A stretch of 53,503 nt of DNA from Akkermansiaceae bacterium UBA1518 (GTDB taxonomy: Bacteria > Verrucomicrobiota > Verrucomicrobiia > Verrucomicrobiales > Akkermansiaceae). Under the pieces are notes generated by a model that had not been told where the DNA came from, did not search any database, and saw nothing but the letters and a program-made list of their open reading frames with translations. Shown one piece after another: positions 9,250-18,110 of this stretch. How positions within the stretch are numbered: position 1 is the stretch's first letter; every line of letters starts with the position of its first letter. The DNA lies in the NCBI GenBank assembly GCA_002323895.1, contig DCQM01000024.1:1-53503 (forward strand), in the 5' to 3' direction. Both the position numbers and the translations under genes were made by a program.

Positions 9250-11748
9250 TCAGCGAGACCTGAAAATCTCACTCAGCAACGATTCCTCAACTAAGCTACC
9301 AAGACCATTACCCTTGTTCTTTAAGCGCTTCTGAATATCTATTATGGCGTAGTCATCCACTACCTCCATGTGGCGACCGGTCGCGTAAGTGAGAACGGTC
9401 GTAATTAAGTGTTTTATAAAAACCTCGGACCGAGTTGACACCAAGATATCTCGAAGCTCGCGAAAACCTTCAAAACCTTCACCCGATGGCATTTCACCGG
9501 AGGAATCAACCTTGAGCTTGGGTGCTTTCTTAACAAAAAGTGGCTTGCCTGACCTCCGATAGTGGGTGCGCCATCTTCCTAATTCGTCAAAGGTCTCAAG
9601 CCCGAAACCAAGGGGGTCGATCTTACGATGGCACTCGGAACAAGTTTTCGATTCCCGATGCTTCTCAAGACGCTCGCGCAAGGTAGTCGCACCCCTAATG
9701 TCAGGCTCGATAGGCGGCACTTCGTCCGGCGGGGAAGGTGGCACTACACCCAGAATATTCTCCGACACAAAAACACCTCGGGTTACAGGGGAGGTATCAA
9801 CACCATTGGCACTCACAGTGAGGACAGCTGCCATCCCAAGAATCCCCCCCCTGCGATCTTTTTCACCAAGCTTCACTCGTCTAAATCCATCCTTGAGCCT
9901 CAGCGTCCTTGCCTCGGGCAACCGATATACAGCTGCCAGGTGCTTATCAACAAAAGTGAAATCAGCATCTAACAAAGTTCCCACTGATAAATTTTTCTCC
10001 AGTAAATGCGCAAAAAAGTGCCTAACCTCCCCCTTCATAGATGCTGGCCAATTTTCTGAATAATATCGACGCGCCCTTTCTCTCGGCGGAGGCATCCCGC
10101 CTAAATCTCGAAGATTAAGCCAAGAGTCTAAAAAACCTTTCACAAATCCCTTCGAACGATCGTCTTCTAGAAGACGCTTCACTTGCTTCCGAAAAGCTTC
10201 TTCTTCTGCCAACTCACCAGAGGCCGCCATCGCCAACAATTCCCCGTCTGGGGGCCCCGCCCAAAGTGCATAAGAAAGTCTCGAGGCCAAATCGAATGGC
10301 TTCAATACTTGGTCATTTTCCGGGGTAATCTCGCTGAGATAAAAGAAGGACGGCGAGCAAAGAATCAGCTTCAATGTATCCAGTGCAGCCTGACGGGGCT
10401 CCCCACTTTCATCGATTCGCTTACCATAAAAATCATGAAGTCGCTTTCGGTCAGATTTATTGAGAGGCCTACGGAATGCCTTCTCCGCAAAACGATCCAA
10501 TTGCTCGAGAGCTTTTTCACTCTTAAATCCTTCTTTTCCAAAAATCGCGATCTCCTCCAGAGTTCCGTTTTCTTCTTTAATTGGTCCACGCACCTTCACT
10601 TCTGAAATCCGGATATGAGGCAGCTTCCCTTCGCGCAAAAGAGAAGCACGACTCACTCCATTGGAAGGATTCTTAAACTCATCTTTGTAGCGCCTGTTGA
10701 GTTCAAGAACTGACCGCCGCGATTCATAAGGACCGTTCGGAAAAATAAACCGCGGCGTCTGACCCTTCTCAAGCCAGACCCTGAACTCAATCCACTCGGG
10801 CTTCTTATCCGGCACAATCGAAATCGCGAGGATAGGCTCGATACGTTGGGGATAATGAATGTGACCTTTAGTGGCATCGCCCGGAACCACTCCTAGGATG
10901 AAGGGTTCACTAAGGTCAATCGCGAAGATCTCGGGATCGTAGTGAGTGTCGCGGTGCATCCCCTGCACAAGAACCTTAAGATCATAGAGCCCTGAGACCG
11001 GAACCCCTTCCAGAAAATCTTCGATATGCCCGTAGCTCCCCTGTCGGGTGTCGGTATCTGGCTGCTCATAAACGCAGAGATATTTATTTTTAAAAACCGC
11101 CTGATGAGATCCGGCCAGTTCCTCATACTGTTTAAAGTTGTCTGTGAAATGCCAATCTTTCGCCTTCATCTCTACCTTACTAAGACGATTTTCAACTAAG
11201 CGATGAGCAGCCTGAAAATATTGATCAAGTAAGAAACCTGAAGTCACGAGACTCTCACCAATCGTATCGATATGTCGACTGGTCTTCTCCTTGGGGAAAT
11301 CCAAAGTTAAACCTAGGGTGTCAACTCGGCGCCCAAAGAGAACCTCCAAAGTATTTTCATATTCTCGATTCGAGAGCCTCCGCATTACGGTCTTTCCGCC
11401 GTTACTTTGAAAGCGACTACGGGCAGCCTTAACCTCAGATCTCAAAACTCGCAACAACTCTAGCCGCTCCCCATCTTGGGGTTGGTCTTTCTTTTTTGGA
11501 GGCATCTCCTTCAGCGTGACCTGATCGATAATCTCGCGCGCCATCACGAGATCTTGAATAGTTTCCAACGGGATCTTTAGGCTCTCAAATTCTCGCTCTC
11601 CTTTTTCGGAAACCGCATCGTGACAGTCGTAACAATGGTTGTGGAGAAAATCGTCCACGATTTCACGCGACGAAGCCTCGGCTCCAGCAAAAGACGAACC
11701 CAGTAGAAAAAAACTTAGGAATCCAATAATGACCTTTATTTCAGACAT
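9250..11748 (-). CDS. Third DUF1592-type protein with two heme c sites
   Basis: 832-residue exported cytochrome-domain protein, more diverged than the other two. After a signal peptide (residues 1 to about 24) comes CYDCH (39-43), the MPPKKKDQP segment, DUF1587 (VMRRLSNREYENTL), a long central insert, DUF1595/DUF1592 (LASRLSYALWAGPPD), the second heme motif CSECH near residue 703 followed by RKIDPLGFGLETFDELGRWR, and DUF1585. A GTG at 11751 would add one residue. The upstream DUF1552 gene stops 3-6 bases before this start, so the two are almost certainly co-transcribed. The gene order is DUF1552 first, the reverse of the pair at 2.7-6.5 kb. Confidence 0.88.
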   Translation of the reverse strand: MSEIKVIIGFLSFFLLGSSFAGAEASSREIVDDFLHNHCYDCHDAVSEKGEREFESLKIPLETIQDLVMAREIIDQVTLKEMPPKKKDQPQDGERLELLRVLRSEVKAARSRFQSNGGKTVMRRLSNREYENTLEVLFGRRVDTLGLTLDFPKEKTSRHIDTIGESLVTSGFLLDQYFQAAHRLVENRLSKVEMKAKDWHFTDNFKQYEELAGSHQAVFKNKYLCVYEQPDTDTRQGSYGHIEDFLEGVPVSGLYDLKVLVQGMHRDTHYDPEIFAIDLSEPFILGVVPGDATKGHIHYPQRIEPILAISIVPDKKPEWIEFRVWLEKGQTPRFIFPNGPYESRRSVLELNRRYKDEFKNPSNGVSRASLLREGKLPHIRISEVKVRGPIKEENGTLEEIAIFGKEGFKSEKALEQLDRFAEKAFRRPLNKSDRKRLHDFYGKRIDESGEPRQAALDTLKLILCSPSFFYLSEITPENDQVLKPFDLASRLSYALWAGPPDGELLAMAASGELAEEEAFRKQVKRLLEDDRSKGFVKGFLDSWLNLRDLGGMPPPRERARRYYSENWPASMKGEVRHFFAHLLEKNLSVGTLLDADFTFVDKHLAAVYRLPEARTLRLKDGFRRVKLGEKDRRGGILGMAAVLTVSANGVDTSPVTRGVFVSENILGVVPPSPPDEVPPIEPDIRGATTLRERLEKHRESKTCSECHRKIDPLGFGLETFDELGRWRTHYRRSGKPLFVKKAPKLKVDSSGEMPSGEGFEGFRELRDILVSTRSEVFIKHLITTVLTYATGRHMEVVDDYAIIDIQKRLKNKGNGLGSLVEESLLSEIFRSR

Positions 11749-11754
11749 CACCGA

Positions 11755-13038
11755 CTAAGAGAATCGACCGGTGCTGTTTCCAAAGAAATCAGTCTCAACA
11801 CCCATGCGCTGAGCCAAATCAACGTAGAGGTTGCACAAGCGAACTTTGTTGATGCCCTTGGACTCGACTCTCTTGAAATCGCCATGCTTGTATCCGCCTC
11901 CGGCCACAATGACAGGGAGATCGGAATTGGTGTGGGAATTCCCACTCCCGATTCCACTACCAAAAAGGACCGAAGTCGAATCGAGAAGAGTCCCTTCACC
12001 ATCCTGAATCGATTGGAGACGACCAAGGAATTTTCCATACTGTTCGATTTGGTAGGTCTCTAACTTAATCAGGTCGGTAATAGCATCTGCCTTATTACCG
12101 TGGTGTGAAAGGCTGTGATAGGATTTATCAATTCCAAGATTTTGAGGAAGAAAAGATCCACCAATCTCGAGAGTGGCGATCCGGGTCGAATCAGTTTGCA
12201 GGGCAAGTGCGATCAGTTCGTAAAGGATCGGAAGATCATCTACCGTATTTTTATTGGCTGGCTTATCAAGCGGAGCATTAGGCTTCGGATGGTCAGCCCA
12301 GCGGTGGCGCAATTCGATACGCTTCTCCACGTCACGAATCGAAGTGAAATATTCGTCCAGCTTTTCGCGATCCTCAAAGTTAACTTTTTTAGAAAGCCCT
12401 TTTGCCTCATCATTGACTGCATCAAGAATAGATTTCTGGAGTCTATTCTCACCCTTACGCTCCAGCCTCCTTTTCGGACTGTCATTAGAAAAAAGACGAT
12501 CAAAGAGATCGCCAGGATTTGTAATTGGAGGAACTCGCACTCCCGATCGGGTCCACGACAGCTGACATCCCCCGTGGATTCCACCCTCTGATCCCACGGT
12601 CAGTGAAGGGAAGCGAGTTTGGTTACCAACTTTTTCAGCAAGATATTGATCAATCGTAACATTCCCATTCTTCCGGTCCCGAGCTTCAGAATGAAGAACA
12701 CCAGACAAGAATGAATGAACCGCAAAATGCCCTCCTCTAATTCCATGATCAAGACCACGATAAACGGTCATTTTGTCCCTGAGCGACTCAAGCGGCTTAA
12801 GCAAAATTGTCGATTCATATTCACGACCTTCAATTGAAGGAAAGAAACTCTTTTGCTGAAAACCAAGAAGATTTCCAACCGCCACAAAACGCCGTGCACC
12901 AATCCCGGCTCCTTGAGTGGCGTGGACAGTTGCTAGCGAATTAGCAGTTTTCGCTACTAAAGAAGACAAACCAGGGAGGGCAAGCGAAGCCCCTGCTGAG
13001 GTCAAAAAAAAGCGGCGGCGATTTAAGGAAGAACTCAT
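11755..13038 (-). CDS. DUF1552 protein, Tat-exported (second copy)
   Basis: 427-residue DUF1552 protein. The N-terminus carries RRRFFLTS (R7-R9) followed by a hydrophobic segment, a twin-arginine signal. It shares with the copy at 5139-6503 the segments DNRGG-like RGGHFAVHSFLSG and the C-terminal GSGIGSGNSHTNSDLPVIVAGG. It lies in a tight (-) run: 26 bases after the dtxR-like gene and directly before the DUF1592 gene ending at 9250. A folded-export route implies cofactor or metal loading in the cytoplasm, which would fit the metal-sensing regulator next to it (inference). Confidence 0.87.
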   Translation of the reverse strand: MSSSLNRRRFFLTSAGASLALPGLSSLVAKTANSLATVHATQGAGIGARRFVAVGNLLGFQQKSFFPSIEGREYESTILLKPLESLRDKMTVYRGLDHGIRGGHFAVHSFLSGVLHSEARDRKNGNVTIDQYLAEKVGNQTRFPSLTVGSEGGIHGGCQLSWTRSGVRVPPITNPGDLFDRLFSNDSPKRRLERKGENRLQKSILDAVNDEAKGLSKKVNFEDREKLDEYFTSIRDVEKRIELRHRWADHPKPNAPLDKPANKNTVDDLPILYELIALALQTDSTRIATLEIGGSFLPQNLGIDKSYHSLSHHGNKADAITDLIKLETYQIEQYGKFLGRLQSIQDGEGTLLDSTSVLFGSGIGSGNSHTNSDLPVIVAGGGYKHGDFKRVESKGINKVRLCNLYVDLAQRMGVETDFFGNSTGRFS

Positions 13039-13064
13039 AGGATTTACAAACTACGGTTAAGAGC

Positions 13065-13733
13065 TTAATTGACTTTCACAACCAACAAAGATCGCGCCGC
13101 GGAATTTGAAATTTCGAGAACCTCTTTATCTCCTTTTAAGGTAAGGCTTAGCGTCCCTGCCATCACATTGACCGAAGACAAAACGAACTTGGTCCCCGGA
13201 AGGAGCTGTAGTTCAGAAAGCCATTGTAAAAATCCCGGCTGGTCCTCCCGAACTCGCTTCAAAATATAATGACCGGGCTGGCAATCCGCCAAGATAGCCG
13301 TTCCTTCCCGCCTAATCTCACCGTCGGGACTTGGAATAGGAGACCCATGCGGGTCATGAGTAGGATGATGCAACATTTCGTCCATCCGATTTAGAAGACG
13401 ATCGGAAACCACGTGTTCTAGCTCCTCAGCGTCGTCATGGACTTCCGCCCAGTCCAACTTCATTACTTCCACCAAAAAAGTTTCGATGAGACGATGCCTT
13501 CGCAAGACCTGCATCGCGGCTTTGCGGCCTTCTTCCTTGAGCCTGACCCCACGACGCGGACGATATTCGACTAAGCCCTTTTTTTCGAGCTGGTTCATCA
13601 TCGTTGTTGCTGTCCCGGGTGTCACCGAAAGCTTTTCGGCAACGTGACCAATCAAGACCAGTCCGCCACCATCAAGGGCCCCTTGAAGGGACCAGATAGC
13701 TTTAAGGTAATTTTCGACAGTGCTAGAAGGCAT
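13065..13733 (-). CDS. DtxR/MntR-family metal-dependent repressor
   Basis: 222-residue metalloregulator. The N-terminal winged helix (residues 1 to about 75, with the helix-turn-helix VTPGTATTMMNQLEKKGLV) is followed by the dimerisation and metal-binding domain, including AEELEHVVSD and the family signature HHPTHDPHGSPIPSPDG, and a C-terminal FeoA/SH3-like domain (about 145-222). Such proteins repress iron or manganese genes when the metal is bound. Which metal is sensed cannot be told from the sequence. The gene is followed after 26 bases by the DUF1552 and DUF1592 genes on the same strand, so it may head their operon. The HU terminator lies about 50 bases upstream, so a promoter should sit in that short gap. 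No clear operator was found there. Confidence 0.88.
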   Translation of the reverse strand: MPSSTVENYLKAIWSLQGALDGGGLVLIGHVAEKLSVTPGTATTMMNQLEKKGLVEYRPRRGVRLKEEGRKAAMQVLRRHRLIETFLVEVMKLDWAEVHDDAEELEHVVSDRLLNRMDEMLHHPTHDPHGSPIPSPDGEIRREGTAILADCQPGHYILKRVREDQPGFLQWLSELQLLPGTKFVLSSVNVMAGTLSLTLKGDKEVLEISNSAARSLLVVKVN

Positions 13734-13780
13734 CTCTTGCGCGAAGAATATCCAAGCTTCTCGGGATTACGAGACGAAAC

Positions 13781-13815
13781 AAAAAGCCCGGACTACTCTC
13801 AAAGTAGACCGGGCT
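13781..13815 (-). terminator. Intrinsic terminator of the HU gene
   Basis: Stem AGCCCGG (13785-13791) pairs with CCGGGCT (13809-13815), extended inward by CTACT/AGTAG with one mismatch. Read on the minus strand, the stem is followed by a T run (13784-13781). It lies 40 bases downstream of the HU stop codon. Confidence 0.85.
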
Positions 13816-13855
13816 GGGTATTTTGATTAGGAAGTCTAAGGACCTAACAGGAAAC

Positions 13856-14131
13856 CTAGAGCGACTTCTTAAGAGTCGAAGAAGGCTTGAAGCCAACTGA
13901 CTTGGAAGCATTGATTTGCATTGCTTCGCCCGTCTTTGGATTGCGTCCCATACGGGCAGCGCGATTCTTAACCTCAAAAGTTCCAAATCCAATAATTTGA
14001 ACTTTGGTATCTGATTTCACACCTGCGGCGATGGAGTCAAGAACGGCAGCAACGGAGTCTTCCGCTTGACGCTTAGTTGCTTCATTTCCGAGGGCCTTCT
14101 GGACTGCTTCGATTAGTTCACCTTTATTCAT
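13856..14131 (-). CDS. HU-family histone-like DNA-binding protein
   Basis: 91-residue HU/IHF-family protein starting MNKGELIEAVQKALG. It shows the alpha-helical dimer part, then IGFGTFEVKNRAARMGRNPKTGEAMQI, the conserved beta-arm segment with the prolyl DNA-intercalation site (RNPKTG), and a C-terminal FKPSSTLKKSL. It acts as a dimer that bends and compacts DNA. The frame is open back to 14173, but alignment with the family places the start at 14131. It is a single-gene unit: its own terminator follows, and the gene upstream is divergent. Confidence 0.95.
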   Translation of the reverse strand: MNKGELIEAVQKALGNEATKRQAEDSVAAVLDSIAAGVKSDTKVQIIGFGTFEVKNRAARMGRNPKTGEAMQINASKSVGFKPSSTLKKSL

Positions 14132-14308
14132 AGCGAGACGATCATCCTGCAGGAGTATATTTTGTAAAGCCAAAATAAACCTGAATCCCTTTATTTATAC
14201 GGGTTGACGCACCTATAAGTTTTATGATGAACCCTTTTTACCTCAAATACGCGTGAGCCTAGGGTTATTAGATCGCCAAAATAAATTATTTTTCAATACT
14301 TGAACCTT

Positions 14309-15631
14309 ATGGAGCGATTGCCGGACGAGGTGTTACTATCTTCCTGCCAAATTTTAAGGGGAATTCGAGTGACCTTGCCCGACAGGAAGAACCTCGCTCA
14401 AGAAATTGAAGATGCCGATCGAGCACAAAGACGAGGCTACTATTTTCCAGATGAAGACGAACGCCTTCGCGAAACTTACCTGAGATATCTCTCGGGGCGT
14501 TCTATTCTCTGGCAAATGATCGACGATTTGAGCCCCTTTTTAAAATCGAAGGACCTTAGGATTTTTGGCCTCACATTTTGTGCCGCTTCTATACTCATGC
14601 GGAGTTCAAGTTACCTTATTGAACTTGCCAAGGAACGTCCCGTTGTTTTAGCCAAACTCGATGAAGCAGAACCACGGTATCAAATTCCCCGGAAAACTTT
14701 CACAAAAATCTACCACAACCTGAGTTCGACCCGAAACCAATGGCGCTACCGTCAGGCCCGTAATTTTTACGAGAATAATCGAACGCAAATTGATGAAGCC
14801 CTTCAAGGCTCGGACATGCAGGACATTGCCCTGTCGCTCATGAACGAAGAACCCTACTTTGATCAAAGCAAAAGAAACATTTTTAGCGCGATCCTCACCT
14901 ACCGTAAATACTCGCTGACCCGTCGAACCAGCTCCGGTTACACGAAAGTGATGTTCCACTTATTCCGCCTCAGCGGCTCTGCAGTGGCCGAAATGAAGCA
15001 ACCTTTTGTTAAGCCCTCAGGACAAGGCAAACGAGTCACGGCAAAAATTATCGATCAGATCCGAGATACGCTCCAACCAGGTGACATCTTTGTCACGCGC
15101 CATGATGATGCCATGAGTAATTTCTTTCTCCCGGGCTTCTGGCCTCATGCCGCACTTTACATAGGACCACTATCTGGCCGGAACGATCCAGCTATTCCCA
15201 TTCATCGCGATCACTCAGCCAATGTTCTTGAGGCCAAGAAGGATGGTGTCAAACTGCGAAAAATTGAAGAAACCCTAGCAGTAGACTCCTTCGTGATCCT
15301 TCGTCCCAAGGTTTCGGCAGAGGAACTTCAGCAGGCTCTAGAAAAAGCACTTACCCATGAAGGGAAGCACTACGATTTTGCTTTCGATTTCCGGAAAGCA
15401 GAACGCCTGTGCTGCACTGAAGTCGTCTATCGGGCTTTTCACGGAATCGGACGATGGAACCTCAAGCTTGTCAAACAAAGCGGCCACCTCGCTCTACCTG
15501 CAGAAGAATTGATCCGTCAGGGCTTGCAGAAAGAACTCATTGATGTCGCTATGATTTTCGGAGTGCATGGAGACTCGGTCGAAGTAGGCACGAAGGCCAG
15601 AAATCTCCTTTTATCGACGCTAAAAGACTGA
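14309..15631 (+). CDS. YiiX-like permuted NlpC/P60 cysteine hydrolase with an extra N-terminal domain
   Basis: 440-residue protein. The C-terminal part (from about residue 245) matches YiiX/YebB-type permuted papain-fold hydrolases: LQPGDIFVTRHDD, then FWPHAALYIG with the catalytic His, and RLCCTEVVYRAF with the nucleophile Cys late in the chain, which is the permuted order. The first about 240 residues are helical and Arg/Glu-rich and are not recognised. There is no signal peptide, so it probably acts in the cytoplasm or at the inner face of the membrane. Relatives are thought to cut amide or ester bonds in cell-wall or lipid substrates; the substrate here is unknown. A TTG at 14300 is an alternative start. 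aroC begins 50 bases downstream on the same strand. Confidence 0.75.
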   Translation: MERLPDEVLLSSCQILRGIRVTLPDRKNLAQEIEDADRAQRRGYYFPDEDERLRETYLRYLSGRSILWQMIDDLSPFLKSKDLRIFGLTFCAASILMRSSSYLIELAKERPVVLAKLDEAEPRYQIPRKTFTKIYHNLSSTRNQWRYRQARNFYENNRTQIDEALQGSDMQDIALSLMNEEPYFDQSKRNIFSAILTYRKYSLTRRTSSGYTKVMFHLFRLSGSAVAEMKQPFVKPSGQGKRVTAKIIDQIRDTLQPGDIFVTRHDDAMSNFFLPGFWPHAALYIGPLSGRNDPAIPIHRDHSANVLEAKKDGVKLRKIEETLAVDSFVILRPKVSAEELQQALEKALTHEGKHYDFAFDFRKAERLCCTEVVYRAFHGIGRWNLKLVKQSGHLALPAEELIRQGLQKELIDVAMIFGVHGDSVEVGTKARNLLLSTLKD

Positions 15632-15681
15632 ATCTGCGCCCCACTCTTGCCCGATCAAAATCCGCTGCTAGTCTCTCAATC

Positions 15682-16767
15682 ATGTCCAGCCAACTCGGCC
15701 AACTTTTTCGCATTTCAACCTTTGGCGAATCCCACGGAGGTGGGGTCGGTGTTGTCATCGACGGCTGCCCACCCCTCATCCCTTTATCGGAATCGGATCT
15801 TCAAATCGAACTCGATAGGCGTCGCCCGGGTCAGTCTGAGGTCACAACACCACGGAATGAGGCAGATCAATGCGAGATTCTTTCCGGAACCTTCGAAGGG
15901 AAAACTTTGGGGTCACCCATCGCCATTTTGGTCCGCAACAAGGACCACCGACCCGAAGCTTACTCGGAAATGTCCGAGAAATATCGCCCATCCCACGCGG
16001 ACTACACATATGATGCCAAGTTTGGTACACGTAACTGGCAGGGCGGTGGAAGATCGTCAGCTCGGGAGACAATTGGTAGGGTTGCTGCTGCTGCTGTCGC
16101 AAAGAAGGTCATCAAACACTTCTATCCAGACTTGGAAGCTCTGGCGTGGGTCAAATCAATTCAAAATATCGAAGGTAAGATCGATCCCCTAACAGTCACA
16201 GCAGCAGAAATTGAATCAAATATCGTCCGAACCGGTGATCCTGATACGGCCGAGAAAATGATCGATCGTATTAAAGAGATCCGTTCGGAGGGGAATTCCA
16301 TCGGTGGAGTGATCGAAAGCGTCATCCGAGGATGCCCTCCCGGATTAGGGGAACCAGTTTTTGATCGTCTGGAAGCTGATCTTGCAAAAGCAATGCTTTC
16401 CATTCCCGCAACCAAGGGCTTCGAGGTGGGATCCGGATTTTCAGGAACAACACTGACTGGTGCCGACCATAACGATCATTTCTATATGGAAGATGAAAAA
16501 GTTCGCACCCACACAAATAATTCAGGTGGAGTCCAAGGCGGTATTTCAAATGGCGAGCCAATTCTCTTCCGCGTCGCCTTTAAGCCCACCGCTACCATCA
16601 TGTCGGCCCAGCCCACGGTTTCCAAAGACCGTGAAGATACCGAACTGAAGGGACGTGGCCGTCATGACGCCTGCGTCCTTCCACGAGCGGTTCCTATCGT
16701 CGAAGCTATGACCAATTTGATCCTCTGCGACCACCTTCTTCGTCACCGGGCGCTCTGCGAAAGCTAG
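15682..16767 (+). CDS. aroC: Chorismate synthase
   Basis: 361 residues, usual length. It catalyses the last step of the shikimate pathway: 5-enolpyruvylshikimate-3-phosphate to chorismate, with reduced FMN. Signature segments visible: FGESHGGGVG with the catalytic His18, RRRPGQSEVTTPRNEAD, the KFGTRNWQGGGRSSARET loop, and the C-terminal GRHDACVLPRAVPIVEAM with the second catalytic His. The start is fixed by the MSSQLGQLFRISTFGESHG N-terminus. The gene follows the YiiX-like gene on the same strand and converges with the gene ending at 16771, only 3 bases away. Confidence 0.97.
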   Translation: MSSQLGQLFRISTFGESHGGGVGVVIDGCPPLIPLSESDLQIELDRRRPGQSEVTTPRNEADQCEILSGTFEGKTLGSPIAILVRNKDHRPEAYSEMSEKYRPSHADYTYDAKFGTRNWQGGGRSSARETIGRVAAAAVAKKVIKHFYPDLEALAWVKSIQNIEGKIDPLTVTAAEIESNIVRTGDPDTAEKMIDRIKEIRSEGNSIGGVIESVIRGCPPGLGEPVFDRLEADLAKAMLSIPATKGFEVGSGFSGTTLTGADHNDHFYMEDEKVRTHTNNSGGVQGGISNGEPILFRVAFKPTATIMSAQPTVSKDREDTELKGRGRHDACVLPRAVPIVEAMTNLILCDHLLRHRALCES

Positions 16768-16770
16768 AAA

Positions 16771-18045
16771 TTAGGGGCGAAAAGAAAAAGTAAGATCAGC
16801 GGTGTGGGAAATCTCGTTCACCAGCATTCTTCGCGGTTTAGACATTCCCTCCCAACTCTCTAGGAAAATTACTTCCTGACGCTCGTCGTTGTATCCCACA
16901 ATGACCGAAGCATGAAGTGGTGAACGCTTCTTTTTTGATGGCATTTCTTTTTCCGAAGGTCTTTCGAATCTTTGATCCTTCCCCGTCAGAAAATCACGCG
17001 ATAATCGCGTGTGCAATTGATCGCGCTGGCGGTCCCAGCGACGCCACACAATGACCGGCATTCCAGCCCGAATCGACCGTCTCACAATTTCATGATCGTA
17101 GTCACTAGTCCGATCAAGATTAAAACGTGCCTCCCGGGCCACCGAACTGTAAAGCCCAAGCATATCCGAACCTGCCGCAGAACCGGTGTTCTGAAATTTT
17201 CCGGCCACCGCAAGCCAATCTTCATCCAGATGTAGGCCAAGATAACGCGCTACCATCACAAGAGTATTGAGTCCACAATAAGGTCGATATCCCTGCGGCA
17301 CGACCTCTACTTTATTAAGAAAAACATCCCCCCGGTCCGTCTCAGCAACCTTTGTAGAAAGGGCTTTGAGACGGTCCCTAATTCCTAATTCTTCCTGGGA
17401 AGCATCGAGCCAAGATTTAGAATTAGCTTCCCCTTTTCTCAGTCTAACTCTTAACAAACGGTCCTTTGCCTCAAGAAACTGAATTAAGAGCCCTGATTCC
17501 TTGTGTTCAAACTGACGATAGATCGCTCGCAACCCCCGGGTCCTCCCCCGCTTAAAATCCCGGGGCCTCTTATCGATCTCTTTAAGATTTGCCCCAAGTT
17601 GTTCTGCGGTCCGGATGTAGAATTCCTCGAACTGAATTTTCCGTTGTTCAACACGTTCTTGCAAGAGAGTCGCCGCTCGTTCAGCAGACATCCCATCGGG
17701 AACCCGACGATCAAGATAACCGAAAAATGATCCGGCATCAGCAAATGTAATCTGAAGTTCTTCAAGTTGCCCCTCCCGTTTCAAGGCCCGCACGAGAAGA
17801 GCCTGAACACCAAAAACCTTGGGGCGAGCCATCAAATAAGCCGAACTCACATTGAAAATTCCGGCATCGGCTTCCCATTCACCGGGCAAGGCCTTTGAAC
17901 CACCCCAAACGCCGGGATCTAATAAAACACTGGTTAAATCCTTCTCATTTAGAGGACTATCATGTTTCGCAAGCGCTCCAAGAACTGCATTCGGGATAGC
18001 CTGCAGCGGAGCCATCAAACCCCACATAACAAAAGCTACTTTCAT
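16771..18045 (-). CDS. Exported C39-like (papain-fold) protein of unknown role
   Basis: About 424 residues from the ATG at 18045, which opens a signal peptide (MKVAFVMWGLMAPLQAIPNA). Another ATG at 18084 would add 13 residues. The N-terminal two thirds contain a helical, charged region that I do not recognise. The C-terminal part has the order of a C39-like cysteine peptidase: YRPYCGLNTLVMVARYLG with the candidate nucleophile Cys (270 in the long form), then LHASVIVGYND with the His (391) and a following FLESWEG. It is probably periplasmic or outer-membrane associated. It lies 26-66 bases after the last ompH gene, so it may be the final gene of the ompH-lpxD cluster. Whether it is a protease or a fold-only relative is open. 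Confidence 0.6.
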   Translation of the reverse strand: MKVAFVMWGLMAPLQAIPNAVLGALAKHDSPLNEKDLTSVLLDPGVWGGSKALPGEWEADAGIFNVSSAYLMARPKVFGVQALLVRALKREGQLEELQITFADAGSFFGYLDRRVPDGMSAERAATLLQERVEQRKIQFEEFYIRTAEQLGANLKEIDKRPRDFKRGRTRGLRAIYRQFEHKESGLLIQFLEAKDRLLRVRLRKGEANSKSWLDASQEELGIRDRLKALSTKVAETDRGDVFLNKVEVVPQGYRPYCGLNTLVMVARYLGLHLDEDWLAVAGKFQNTGSAAGSDMLGLYSSVAREARFNLDRTSDYDHEIVRRSIRAGMPVIVWRRWDRQRDQLHTRLSRDFLTGKDQRFERPSEKEMPSKKKRSPLHASVIVGYNDERQEVIFLESWEGMSKPRRMLVNEISHTADLTFSFRP

Positions 18046-18110
18046 ATAGTGTCGAAAACACCAATGAAAATAGCCCTGTAACATCTATCTCCAAAAAATT
18101 TAGGTTGATC

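Noticed and set aside
9566..10063. 165-codon plus-strand frame inside the third DUF1592 gene
   Set aside because: It is antisense to a well-supported gene with heme motifs and has no domain features.
14204..14224. TTGACG...TATGAT upstream of the YiiX-like gene
   Set aside because: The spacer is only 13 bases, too short for a sigma-70 promoter.
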